Source of the DNA: Brachyspira murdochii DSM 12563
GTDB taxonomy: Bacteria > Spirochaetota > Brachyspiria > Brachyspirales > Brachyspiraceae
NCBI RefSeq assembly: GCF_000092845.1
Contig: NC_014150.1
Coordinates: 558,001-622,000 of the forward strand
Length of the DNA stretch: 64,000 bases
Direction of reading: 5' to 3'
Part shown: piece after piece, positions 44,394 through 53,769 of the stretch
How the letters are laid out: each line of letters starts with the position of its first letter
Numbering within the stretch: the first letter of the stretch is position 1
Made by a program: the position numbers and the translations under genes
The notes under the pieces: generated by a model
The model's database searches: none
What the model saw: only the letters and a program-made list of their open reading frames with translations
Told to the model about the DNA's origin: nothing

Positions 44394-45083
44394 TTGAAAA
44401 AAAGTCTGCTTTTTGCAAGTTTTTTCATACTATTAGCATTTACCTACAATTTAAATGCTCTTAATTTAGCAATCGGTCTTGTAAGCCAATTTGGTATAAG
44501 CGGTGCAAATACTAATTCATCAAAAATATTTCCGTCAAGTTTCAGAGATTTTGACAGCGGGCTTTCTTTTTCAATAGGTATTAATAAAGATTTATCATCA
44601 TCTATGTCTTTATCACTACTTTTAGATTTAGGATACTGTCATGATGCTTATGATTTTAAATATACAATAGAAGGTAAAAGAGCCACAGAAAATTATCAAT
44701 TTGAAAGTTTTTTAATTGGAGGATATGGAAGATTTAATTTCAGTTTCATATCATTAGGGGCTGGAGGCGGAGTTAAAATACCTGTTTATGCTACTTATAA
44801 ATTAGAATCATATAATAAATACAGACGTTATAGATTTAGATTCGGAGATTTAAACGATATATTTGAAAGGGCTGTAATACCATATGTGAAAGTATCTCTT
44901 GACTTTACTATATTTAATTATTTATTAGTAGGCATATATGCAAATTATGATTTTCCGCTTTATTTTCAATATAACAACTATATAGAAGATACAATAATAA
45001 ATAAGGACTCGATAAGTGCTTTTGATATAGGAGTTCAATTTGGTTATTTATTTAATTTAAGTTTAGATAGAGACTATTATTAA
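44394..45083 (+). CDS. outer-membrane beta-barrel protein, first of a tandem pair
   Basis: The TTG at 44394 is preferred: GGGGG sits 9 bases upstream and translation gives a normal signal peptide (MKKSLLFASFFILLAFTYNLNA). The ATG at 44379 would include that ribosome site. The 229-aa product has alternating strands, NFSFISLGAGGGVKIP, VIPYVKVSLDF and a C-terminal KDSISAFDIGVQFGY. It is a clear paralogue of the gene at 45094. It resembles small 8-10-strand porin-like outer-membrane proteins; ligand unknown. Confidence 0.75.
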   Translation: MKKSLLFASFFILLAFTYNLNALNLAIGLVSQFGISGANTNSSKIFPSSFRDFDSGLSFSIGINKDLSSSMSLSLLLDLGYCHDAYDFKYTIEGKRATENYQFESFLIGGYGRFNFSFISLGAGGGVKIPVYATYKLESYNKYRRYRFRFGDLNDIFERAVIPYVKVSLDFTIFNYLLVGIYANYDFPLYFQYNNYIEDTIINKDSISAFDIGVQFGYLFNLSLDRDYY

Positions 45084-45093
45084 GGAGGTTTTT

Positions 45094-45780
45094 ATGAAAA
45101 AATTAATAGCTTGTTTGTTTGGTATTATATTTTTACTACCACTAAACAATATTTACGCTGCCGATTTTGTTGCAGGTTTTGTAGGACGTTTTGGGGCAAG
45201 CAGTGCTACAACTGACAGGAGCAAAATATTTACGGCTGACTTTAGAGATTTTGAAACATCTTTTTCATTTCAGCCCGGAGTATTTTGGGGATATGACGAT
45301 TTTTTGTCTTCAGCATTGCTGCTTGATATAGGATACAATAAAGATAAATATGAATTAAAATATACTGTAAACGGCGGAAGACTTTTAGAAAATTATGATT
45401 TTAACAGTATATCATTCGGATTATTTCCAAGACTTAATATAAGTTTTGTTTCTATAGGTGTTGGAGGAGGTATAAAAATTCCATTATCTTTAAAATATTC
45501 TAAAGAAGGAGACGCATACAGCTACAACAAATACTCCTTAGATTTTGGTGATATAAAAGATTCATTTGAAACTTTTTATATACCTTATGTTAAGGTTTCT
45601 CTTGACTTTTTAATAAAAACAAAAGGAAAATTCATGATGTCTTTGGGAGTGTATGCTAATTATGATTTCCCTATCAATATAAATAGAAACGGTCTTTTAA
45701 AAGACATATCTATAGACAAAGAATCAATAGCAGCATTTGATATAGGTTTTCAAATAGGAGCGTATTTAGTAAACAGATAA
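45094..45780 (+). CDS. outer-membrane beta-barrel protein, second of a tandem pair
   Basis: The 228-aa paralogue of the preceding gene, 10 bases downstream with a strong AAGGAGG. Signal peptide MKKLIACLFGIIFLLPLNNIYA. Shared blocks include SKIFTADFRDFETSFSF, NISFVSIGVGGGIKIP, YIPYVKVSLDF and KESIAAFDIGFQIG. The two differ mainly in the segments between strands, as expected of surface loops. The unit ends in a strong terminator at 45800-45833. Confidence 0.8.
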   Translation: MKKLIACLFGIIFLLPLNNIYAADFVAGFVGRFGASSATTDRSKIFTADFRDFETSFSFQPGVFWGYDDFLSSALLLDIGYNKDKYELKYTVNGGRLLENYDFNSISFGLFPRLNISFVSIGVGGGIKIPLSLKYSKEGDAYSYNKYSLDFGDIKDSFETFYIPYVKVSLDFLIKTKGKFMMSLGVYANYDFPININRNGLLKDISIDKESIAAFDIGFQIGAYLVNR

Positions 45781-45799
45781 ATATTTAATAAATAAAAGC

Positions 45800-45833
45800 T
45801 GCATGCTATATTAATAGCATGCAATTTTTTTTT
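45800..45833 (+). terminator. rho-independent terminator of the tandem outer-membrane genes
   Basis: Perfect 9-bp stem TGCATGCTA (45800-45808) / TAGCATGCA (45815-45823), 6-base loop, then A and nine T. Confidence 0.93.
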
Positions 45834-45995
45834 AATCAAAAAAATTAATATATTATTTTAAACCGATTTAATAGAAAATTTAAATTTATATAAGTGTACA
45901 AATTTCATACTATATTGCAACTATATAATAAAAAATGAAATTAGTACTACAAGATAATATTGTAATTTTACCAATATATTTTAATTAAATATAAT

Positions 45996-46349
45996 TTACT
46001 GATTAGAAGAAGCAGTATTATTAGGTAAAGTTTCAGTATTAGTAGGAGCAGACAAAGGAGCATTTTGCTGCTGATTTGTAGTAGTTGCTGGGTTTGTATC
46101 AGTTACACTTTCAAAAGCAGTTTTCTGAGTGCTTATAGCAACAGATATAAGAAGGGCACCCACTATAAATATAGTAGAAAGAAAAGTTGTAGCTTTAGTT
46201 AAGGCATTTCCTCTTTGGCTTCCCAAAACATTGGCCTGGGCACTTGAAAATAACCCTTCTGCTTTACCGCCTTGTATAATAATTATTAATATTAATAATA
46301 CGCAGATTATAGAATAAACAACTATTCCTAAAGTAAGCAAAGCATTCAT
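45996..46349 (-). CDS. secG: preprotein translocase subunit SecG
   Basis: The 117-aa inner-membrane protein has two helices (about 4-24 and 53-73) around the conserved loop GGKAEGLFSSAQANVLGSQRG. A Gln/Asn/Thr-rich tail follows. SecG assists SecYE in protein export. The tail is longer than in Escherichia but such tails are common. It is a single gene, divergent from the coiled-coil gene. Confidence 0.92.
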   Translation of the reverse strand: MNALLTLGIVVYSIICVLLILIIIIQGGKAEGLFSSAQANVLGSQRGNALTKATTFLSTIFIVGALLISVAISTQKTAFESVTDTNPATTTNQQQNAPLSAPTNTETLPNNTASSNQ

Positions 46350-46550
46350 ATATATATTTCCTTAAAATTTTATTAATTTACTAATTGAAAAATTATTTCA
46401 GATAATTATATCATTTATGAAATATTTTTCAAGTGTTTAAAAGTATTAAAATTTAATATATATTCTATAATAGAAATATTTTTCTTTATTAAATTTTAAT
46501 TTTTTCCGTTAATACTAATAAGGATTAAAATATAATGGCAGGTACTTTAT

Positions 46551-48149
46551 ATGGCAGTAAAAAAAACAGATACCAAAAAAAATACAGCTAAAAAAACTTC
46601 CGCAGTATCAAAAACTACGAAAAGTTCAAAACCAGTAAAGAAAGCAGTATCAGAAGAAAAAGTATCAGGCAGAATTTCATACAAAGAATTGTCTGAAGAA
46701 TTAAAATTAAAACTTAAAGAGTCAGAAGAAAAAATAGCAGAACTTAATCAAAAATACAAGAAAGTTGTAGATATACAAAAAAAGAAAATAGAAAATAAAT
46801 ATAAAAAAATTATAGAAGATTTAGAATCAAAAAAATCTATACCTGCTAAAACTCAAAGCAGCAATGCTGAAATTAATAAACTTCAAAAAAGATTAGAAAA
46901 ATTAGAAAAAACTAATCAAAAGCTAGAAGAAGAAAAAAGAAAAATAGAATTAAAAAATGAAGAATTAAAACAAAAAGCAAAAGAAGCTATAAAATCAAAA
47001 ACTGAAACTGCCTCAAAAACTGCCAAAACTGATAAAGAAACATTAAAAGAAATAAAAGCCCTAAGAGAACAGTTGATTGAATCCGAACAGGAGAAAAAAG
47101 AATTAAAAGCAAAATTAAAAGAAGCAGTATCAGAATTAAAAAATGCTAAAAAAAACACTAATAAATTATCAAAAGAAGATAAAGAACAATATAAAGAAAA
47201 CTTAAAAATATTAAAACAAATAGAAAAAGAATCAAAAGCATTAGATAAAAAAAGAGAACTTCTAAAAAAAGAAGAAGAAAAATTAAAAGAGATAAGAGGC
47301 GATATAAAAAGCTCTGCAAAAGATATAGCTTCAACAATGAAAAAAAGCTATCTTGCTGATGATGAAGAGCATAATGAAGAAAACGGAAATTTGCTTTCTA
47401 ATATGGATGCCAAAACAGAAGAAGGCATAACAAAATTGGCTACTTTATTATGTGCTGCTATGGACGATTACAGAGAGCAGAAAGAAAAAGAAAGAGTAGA
47501 GATTGAAAAAGAAAGTTCAGAGCCTATAATGTCTGAAGGTGAAGAGAGATTAAATAAAGCATCTGAAGAATTAGAAAATCTAGTTGAAAACAGACTTGAA
47601 GATTCTGACAGTAGTAAAGACGAAAATTTAAGCAAAAGACCTTTTACTATTATAGACAAAATAGAAAATAGCCGTGTAGAAATTAATGAAGGATATACTC
47701 CTCCTTCAGGGGGACAGACTATAGTTGCAGCTCCTCAAGATGCAGCACAAGCACCTCAAACACCAGCCCAGCAGCCTAATATCACAGTAAAAGTAGAAGC
47801 CCCTAAAGAAAGTGCTAAATTAGCAAAACCAGAAACTCAGCTTAAACCTGCAAGCGAAACTCCTACTATGAGAATGAAGCTTTTAGATGATATAGATGAT
47901 TATGAGAAGAAACTTGTAATTACTTATGGTTTTGATAATATGCCAGAAAATACATACTATTCTAAATATAAAAGAATATTAAGAAATGCTGCAAGGATAA
48001 GTTTATTCGGCAATCTGCAGGAAGGTCTTGAAATGTTCAAACTTATAAGAGATCAGAATATACCTGATGAATACAAACAAATGATAGATAAAAATATACA
48101 AGACATTACTTACTATTTAAGAGGTCTTCATAGAGTAAGAATGGAATAG
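46551..48149 (+). CDS. cytoplasmic coiled-coil protein with Lys-rich N terminus
   Basis: The 532-aa protein starts with a Lys/Ala/Thr-rich, histone H1-like tail (about 1-40), then about 230 residues of Lys/Glu-rich coiled coil. An acidic part, a Pro/Gln/Ala-rich linker (about 385-430) and a folded helical C-terminal domain (MRMKLLDDIDDYEKKLV onward) follow. There is no signal peptide. No family is recognised. An overlapping ATG at 46535 with a better AAGGA opens an 18-codon frame across an A8 tract. The gene is followed after 33 bases by the heparinase-like lipoprotein. Confidence 0.7.
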   Translation: MAVKKTDTKKNTAKKTSAVSKTTKSSKPVKKAVSEEKVSGRISYKELSEELKLKLKESEEKIAELNQKYKKVVDIQKKKIENKYKKIIEDLESKKSIPAKTQSSNAEINKLQKRLEKLEKTNQKLEEEKRKIELKNEELKQKAKEAIKSKTETASKTAKTDKETLKEIKALREQLIESEQEKKELKAKLKEAVSELKNAKKNTNKLSKEDKEQYKENLKILKQIEKESKALDKKRELLKKEEEKLKEIRGDIKSSAKDIASTMKKSYLADDEEHNEENGNLLSNMDAKTEEGITKLATLLCAAMDDYREQKEKERVEIEKESSEPIMSEGEERLNKASEELENLVENRLEDSDSSKDENLSKRPFTIIDKIENSRVEINEGYTPPSGGQTIVAAPQDAAQAPQTPAQQPNITVKVEAPKESAKLAKPETQLKPASETPTMRMKLLDDIDDYEKKLVITYGFDNMPENTYYSKYKRILRNAARISLFGNLQEGLEMFKLIRDQNIPDEYKQMIDKNIQDITYYLRGLHRVRME

Positions 48150-48182
48150 CATACAAAAATATTTGGGATATAAAAAATAGTA

Positions 48183-50936
48183 ATGAAAAAAATTATAAAA
48201 ATTGTATTAATAATATTGATAATACCTATTATCTTTTCCTGTTCTAAAAAGAAAATATATGACAGAGAAATAGAAGCTCTTTATGATAAAAGCGATAATT
48301 CATATACTATTTCTTACCCAGAATATAATAAACAATATCCTAAATACATATCATTAAAATATGGTAAATCAGTAAAAATACAAAACGGCATAATATTAAC
48401 TTATAATATAGACACAGACAATATACCTATACAATTAAATATAGAAGTAAATGAAAATAATATAAAAAAAACATTTAATATAGAAAATCCATTAGTTAAT
48501 AGAAATATAAACCTTACAATATATGCCACTAATTTTAATCCTCCTTTAGAAAAAGATAAAATTGATGAACTTTCTGTAAGTATAAAAAGTATAGGTAATA
48601 CTGACACTAAAGACACAGTAAAGATTGCAATAGCAGAAAATGAAGATAAAAGAGTTTCCAGAGAAAATATAGCATTAATACTTCCAGAGAGCGGACATAT
48701 AGCTAAAAGTAATCCCCCTTTTATAATGGTAAATAAAAGAACTACTTTTACAAGAATATCAGTATCAAAAGAGCTTTCTTTTTCTTCACGTTATGAATAT
48801 ACATTAAGAAATAACAGCTTCTTTTCTATGACAAATCAATTAGAAAACGGTAAATGGTATATAGCATTCGATGAAAACGGAGATACAAACTTAAGAAGAA
48901 TATATCATTTCTTTATAGATGACAGCAGTACAAAGATTATACCAATAACAAATAAAACATTTAATATAAAAAGACCATTTGTATTTATAGACAAACAAAC
49001 ATTTGATGTTTTATACAATTTACTATACAGACAAAACCGTCTTCAAGCATCTACTCTGCTTAGAAATATAAATGCATTCAAATTATACACATCTGCCAGT
49101 ATGGGAAAATGGTCAGTTAATAATATATCGTACACAAATACTGATGATACTAATAAACTAAACTTTGAAGATCTTCCTTCTCATGCTATGCTTATGTCAT
49201 TAAAAGCGGCATTTGAACCTAATAATAATTTATTAAAATATGAAATTAAACAGATGATAAGAGATATAGTAAATATAGATGAAGCAAATATACCAAATTA
49301 TAAAGAAACAGATGCTGTTACTATATTGGCTAATTCTCTTCTTATGCCTTTTGATTTAATGTATGATGAATTTTCTCCAGAAGAAATAGTCTTAATGAAG
49401 CAGGAGTTTATTAAATACGGTGAGATTCTTTATAATTATATAATTGAAAATCCTTCAGAATATAGAAAAAAAGACACTATAAAATACGCTTCAGCATTGG
49501 GATTAATAGCTATAAACATGCTGAACGAAAATGTTAATCAGGATCAAATTAGAAATTGGCATTATTTTGCTATGAATTACATTAACGGAATGATATTTTC
49601 TATGTTTGAAAAAGACGGCAGTTTTAAATCTTCTATAAGCGAAGCATTTGATACTATTCTTCCTATACTTACATATGCATTATCATTAAAAAACGTAGGT
49701 ATATTTGATGCTTTCAGTTTAGAATCATTTCAAAATATAGGAAAATATTTATCAATAGTAGGATATCCTTCCGGATACACATTGCCTATAGGATACACTG
49801 CCATAGATAACAGAAGCAGATTGAGATTTGATACAGGTGCTAGAAGTGCTGTTATGGAGCTTTTAAGTAAAATGTATGCAAATCCATTATATAAAAATTA
49901 TGCTGTATTTGCACAAAGTGAAGCTGTAAATTTAAGATATCTGCCTTATGTATTAATGTGGAATAATTATTATCTTAGAGACAATGTGCCTTCTAATCCT
50001 GAATTTCAATATGAAACATTACTCTTAAAAAAAATACAAACTGCTATATATAATGAAAATATAAAAACTTTTAACTCACCTTATTTAGCAGTATATGCAA
50101 AAGGAAGAAATGCTGACAGTTCTTTCGGGCTTGATCATAATGATAGAATGAGTTTTGTTTATTATAATTATGGGGATTCTATAATTGATGAATTAGGATA
50201 TAACTTTGATACTAATAATTATGAATTATTTAAAGATGCTGATTTTCATAATGGTATATCTATAGATAATGAAAAAATAGAAGAAAATACTGGAAGCTAT
50301 TCATATATAGAAAGTATGACAAATTACTACAAAATGTTTTATGCTCATGCCAAAGCAAATCAGCAGTATACTTATTCTATAAATCTAAAAAATTATAACA
50401 GAAGATTTTATTATTTAAAGCCTAATATCTTAATAATAAAAGAAGATATTGAAGCTTTGCCCGATATCACTAGAGAATATCATGTTTACGGGTATAAATA
50501 TAAATGGGCATTTAATTCAAAACTTCCTATGGTGCTTGAAAATAATAAGTTCATTATAGAAGGGAATTATTCATCTACATATGTGGAAGTATTATCTCAA
50601 AATGAATTGGAGTATAAAGTTATTCAAACTAATATCGGAAATAATATATTATACAGAGCAGAAGTTTCTACAAAAGAAAATATTAAAAGATTTGAGCCTT
50701 GGGTAATAGTATCGACAATGCCTAAAAATAATGTTCCCATAGCTATGAGAAGAAATATTCTAAATACTAATATTACTGTAAACAGCTTTACAAGCACAAA
50801 TTTAAACTTTAAAGCAGGATACAAAGATTATAATATAAACATAGAAAACTACAAAAATACTTCAGATAATACAAATAAAATAAACAATATAGTATATACA
50901 GAAAATAGGGAAAGTGTTATAATAAGTTCATATTAA
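48183..50936 (+). CDS. lipoprotein with heparinase II/III-like polysaccharide-lyase architecture
   Basis: The 917-aa product has a lipoprotein signal with lipobox IIFSC (Cys about 20). An N-terminal beta domain leads into a long helical (alpha/alpha toroid) section (about 270-620). A beta-sandwich follows, with YAKGRNADSSFGLDHNDRMS (about 640-660) and DSIIDELGYNFDTNNYE, the typical order of heparinase II/III-like lyases and alginate lyases. Such enzymes cut uronic-acid glycans. The catalytic residues cannot be confirmed by eye. It overlaps the first ATG of the NagB-like gene, so it belongs to an amino-sugar operon. Confidence 0.65.
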   Translation: MKKIIKIVLIILIIPIIFSCSKKKIYDREIEALYDKSDNSYTISYPEYNKQYPKYISLKYGKSVKIQNGIILTYNIDTDNIPIQLNIEVNENNIKKTFNIENPLVNRNINLTIYATNFNPPLEKDKIDELSVSIKSIGNTDTKDTVKIAIAENEDKRVSRENIALILPESGHIAKSNPPFIMVNKRTTFTRISVSKELSFSSRYEYTLRNNSFFSMTNQLENGKWYIAFDENGDTNLRRIYHFFIDDSSTKIIPITNKTFNIKRPFVFIDKQTFDVLYNLLYRQNRLQASTLLRNINAFKLYTSASMGKWSVNNISYTNTDDTNKLNFEDLPSHAMLMSLKAAFEPNNNLLKYEIKQMIRDIVNIDEANIPNYKETDAVTILANSLLMPFDLMYDEFSPEEIVLMKQEFIKYGEILYNYIIENPSEYRKKDTIKYASALGLIAINMLNENVNQDQIRNWHYFAMNYINGMIFSMFEKDGSFKSSISEAFDTILPILTYALSLKNVGIFDAFSLESFQNIGKYLSIVGYPSGYTLPIGYTAIDNRSRLRFDTGARSAVMELLSKMYANPLYKNYAVFAQSEAVNLRYLPYVLMWNNYYLRDNVPSNPEFQYETLLLKKIQTAIYNENIKTFNSPYLAVYAKGRNADSSFGLDHNDRMSFVYYNYGDSIIDELGYNFDTNNYELFKDADFHNGISIDNEKIEENTGSYSYIESMTNYYKMFYAHAKANQQYTYSINLKNYNRRFYYLKPNILIIKEDIEALPDITREYHVYGYKYKWAFNSKLPMVLENNKFIIEGNYSSTYVEVLSQNELEYKVIQTNIGNNILYRAEVSTKENIKRFEPWVIVSTMPKNNVPIAMRRNILNTNITVNSFTSTNLNFKAGYKDYNINIENYKNTSDNTNKINNIVYTENRESVIISSY

Positions 50937-50950
50937 TGAAGGACTTATTT

Positions 50951-51724
50951 ATGAATATATATATTGCTAATTCATATAAAGACTATATTGATTTTACAGC
51001 TAAACATATTCTGCACTTTTTAGAAAAGAAACAGGAAAAAAAAGAAAAATTATATATATCCGTTTCAAGCGAATATGATACAAAAGATATTTATAAATCT
51101 ATAATAGAAAATATTAAATTTTACAAAATAAATTTCAAAAATATATTTATATTTCAGCAGTCAGAATATATAGGACTTTCCCCCACTGATAAAAACAGCA
51201 AAGCATATTTTTTGAAAGAAAATCTTATATCAAAATTAAACATACCAGAAGAAAATGTTTTCTTATTTGACGGAAAAGGCGATGAATCTCAAATGTATAA
51301 ACAGCTTGAAATTATTAAAAAAATAGGAAGATTTGATGTTATATGGTATTCTCTTACAGCAGATTCTACTTCTGCAGGCAATGAGAGAATGTCATCATTA
51401 TCATCACTATTTAGAATAAAAACTTTAAGCGAGCATTCCATAAGCGAAATAAAAAAAAGATTTCCAGAAGATAAAGAAGTACCTACTACAGTATTCAGCA
51501 TGGGTATGGGATTTATAGATATTGTAGATACAGTTTTACTTACATCATCTGGTATAGAAAAATCCTGCTCTTTGCGTGATTGTTTGGAATATGGAATAAG
51601 TAATTCTTCGCCTTTAAGCAAATTACAAAAACATAGTGATGTTACTGTAATAGCTGATTATGAATCCTCTTTAAGACTTTCGAGCCAAACTGTATTTATG
51701 AAAATAGAAAAGAATATAAAATAA
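50951..51724 (+). CDS. NagB-like protein, catalytic residues lost
   Basis: The ATG at 50951 has AAGGA 8 bases upstream; an ATG at 50936 adds five residues. The 257-aa product follows the glucosamine-6-phosphate deaminase fold (KNIFIFQQSEYIGL, ENVFLFDGKG, VFSMGMGFIDIVDTVLLTSSG, VTVIADYESS). Against E. coli NagB, Asp72 is Ser71 and His143 is Thr140; Asp141 and Glu148 seem kept (Asp138, Glu145). It is therefore unlikely to be a normal deaminase and may bind sugar phosphate or act as a partner. The NagB-like/NagA fusion starts 13 bases later. Confidence 0.7.
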   Translation: MNIYIANSYKDYIDFTAKHILHFLEKKQEKKEKLYISVSSEYDTKDIYKSIIENIKFYKINFKNIFIFQQSEYIGLSPTDKNSKAYFLKENLISKLNIPEENVFLFDGKGDESQMYKQLEIIKKIGRFDVIWYSLTADSTSAGNERMSSLSSLFRIKTLSEHSISEIKKRFPEDKEVPTTVFSMGMGFIDIVDTVLLTSSGIEKSCSLRDCLEYGISNSSPLSKLQKHSDVTVIADYESSLRLSSQTVFMKIEKNIK

Positions 51725-51737
51725 GGAGAATAGATAT

Positions 51738-53702
51738 ATGAGAATAATTATTACAAATGAAAGCGTTTATGAATGGGCTGCTTACTACACTGTAAAATGT
51801 ATATTAGATTATTCGGAAACTGATAAGCCTTTCGTATTATCTTTTCCTTTAAGATATGTTAATAAAGCATATTATCAAAAGCTATTATCTTTTTATAATG
51901 ACAATATAGTATCATTTAAAAATATACATATAGTTTCATCTGGAGAATATATAGACTCAGACATATCACAGAAATATTTAGAGGATAATTTCTTAAAGTT
52001 TATAGATATACCTAAAGAGAATGTGCATTTATTTGACAGTAATGTGGCAAACAGAAAAGAAGAAGCTAAAAGAATGGCTAATTTGATAAAAGAATTAGGA
52101 AATATAACATTATTAATAGATACATTAGCAGAAGACGGAAGTTTTCTTCTTAACACTCCAAGCTCTTCATTAGAAGGAAGTGTAAGAGATAAAAAAATAA
52201 GCGAGATAATAAGAAGCTATGAATCAAAAAAGTTTAATATGCCTATAGAGATGTTTCCTAGAGAAGGGTTTACTCTAGGATTTGAAGAGGCTTTTAATGC
52301 TAAATATGTACTTGTAATGGCTAGCGGTTATGAAGTGTCCGATGCTTTAGCTCATTGTGTAGAAGGGGCGATTACTCAGTTCTACCCTACTTCTGTACTT
52401 CAGGAACATAAAAAACTTATAATTGTAGCCGATGAAGAGTCCAGCAGCGATTTAAAAGTAAAAACTTATAAATATGCTAAAAGTTTGGAAAGCAAAAGTC
52501 TTCACCCTAAAGAACTTATTAAGGGGCTTTATAAATCTTATTATGCTCTTACAAACATTAAAATATTTGACGGCGAAAAGTTTATAGACGGACATTGTAT
52601 TGTTATAGAAAATAATGTTATAAAAAGCGTTGAAAAAGAAATAGATGTTGATGCTGTTATTACAAGAATAGATTTAGGAGGAAAAATAGTTGCTCCCGGA
52701 TATATAGACTTGCAGGTTAATGGTATAGGAGGATATGATATTAATGCCTCTCCTACTGTTGAAACATTAAAAAATATGAATGAAGTTTGTCAAAGATATG
52801 GCTGTACTTCATACTTACCTACAGTCATTACAAACAGTGATGAATACATGATAAAAATTATAGACTTATTCAATAATATAGAAGATTTATCTGTAATGGG
52901 GGTACTTGGAATACATTTTGAAGGTCCTTATATATCGCATGAAAAAAGAGGCATACACAATGAAAAGTTTATAAGAGAGCCTAATATAGATATGATAAAA
53001 AAAATCAATGCTTCAAAATGTGTAATGGTTACTGTAGCACCTGAAATGGTAAATGGAGAAGTTATAGAGGCATTTGCTATGGGAGGAAAAGTAGTATCGG
53101 TAGGACATACCAACGGCACATACAATGAAATAAAAGAAAAAATACCTTATGGAATAACTTTTGCCACACACTTATTTAATGCTATGCGTCCTTGGGGTTC
53201 AAGAGAGCCGGGTGCTGTCGGAGCGGTACTTGAAACTAAAGATATGTACGCAGGTTTAATATGCGACGGAGTACATTGCGATTTTGCTTCAGTAGAGCTT
53301 GCATACAAATTAAAAACAGGGCATATATGTATAGTTACTGATGCTATAGCTCCTGCTGCTGCACCAGAAATAAAAGAATATATTTGGGCTGGTAAAAAAA
53401 TACATAGAGACGGCAACAGACTTATTGATGATAACGGTACTTTGGGCGGCTCTTCAATTACTATGAGTCAGTCTGTAAGAAATGTAGTTAATCATGTAGG
53501 TGCTGCTGTAGAAGAGGCTTTGAAAATGGCTTCGCTTTATCCTGCTAAAGTTATGGGCATAGATGACAAATACGGCAGAATAAAAGAAGGATATATTGCG
53601 GACTTAGTTATACTAGATGAAAACCTAATAGTAAAAGGTGTGGTGTTTAAAGGAAATTACAAAGAGTATAATTATGACCATGAATGGGTAACACATGCTT
53701 AA
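51738..53702 (+). CDS. nagA: NagB-like domain fused to N-acetylglucosamine-6-phosphate deacetylase
   Basis: The 654-aa protein has a NagB-like half (1-265) and a NagA half (270-654). The NagA half looks active: HFEGPY (393-398), TVAPE, VGHTNGTY, THLFNAM, CDGVHCD, TDAIAPA and GTLGGSSITM are all kept. It should deacetylate GlcNAc-6-phosphate. In the NagB half, Asp72 is replaced by Gly69, His143 by Ser135 and Glu148 by Thr140; only Asp133 remains. A fused but dead deaminase may regulate or channel substrate. True nagB must lie elsewhere, if present. Confidence 0.85.
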   Translation: MRIIITNESVYEWAAYYTVKCILDYSETDKPFVLSFPLRYVNKAYYQKLLSFYNDNIVSFKNIHIVSSGEYIDSDISQKYLEDNFLKFIDIPKENVHLFDSNVANRKEEAKRMANLIKELGNITLLIDTLAEDGSFLLNTPSSSLEGSVRDKKISEIIRSYESKKFNMPIEMFPREGFTLGFEEAFNAKYVLVMASGYEVSDALAHCVEGAITQFYPTSVLQEHKKLIIVADEESSSDLKVKTYKYAKSLESKSLHPKELIKGLYKSYYALTNIKIFDGEKFIDGHCIVIENNVIKSVEKEIDVDAVITRIDLGGKIVAPGYIDLQVNGIGGYDINASPTVETLKNMNEVCQRYGCTSYLPTVITNSDEYMIKIIDLFNNIEDLSVMGVLGIHFEGPYISHEKRGIHNEKFIREPNIDMIKKINASKCVMVTVAPEMVNGEVIEAFAMGGKVVSVGHTNGTYNEIKEKIPYGITFATHLFNAMRPWGSREPGAVGAVLETKDMYAGLICDGVHCDFASVELAYKLKTGHICIVTDAIAPAAAPEIKEYIWAGKKIHRDGNRLIDDNGTLGGSSITMSQSVRNVVNHVGAAVEEALKMASLYPAKVMGIDDKYGRIKEGYIADLVILDENLIVKGVVFKGNYKEYNYDHEWVTHA

Positions 53703-53730
53703 ACTTTTAATTTAAACAAGTAAATTTTAA

Positions 53731-53767
53731 AAGGCTTTGATTAAATATATTTTAGTTAAAGCCTTTT
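53731..53767. terminator. bidirectional terminator between nagA fusion and type IIG gene
   Basis: Stem AAGGCTTT (53731-53738) / AAAGCCTT (53758-53765) with A-rich left and T-rich right flanks. It serves the convergent gene ends at 53702 and 53770. Confidence 0.8.
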
Positions 53768-53769
53768 AT

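Noticed and set aside
46916..47158. Minus-strand frame rich in Phe/Ser across the coiled-coil gene
   Set aside because: It is the complement of Lys/Glu-rich codons, with no start signal; a composition artefact.
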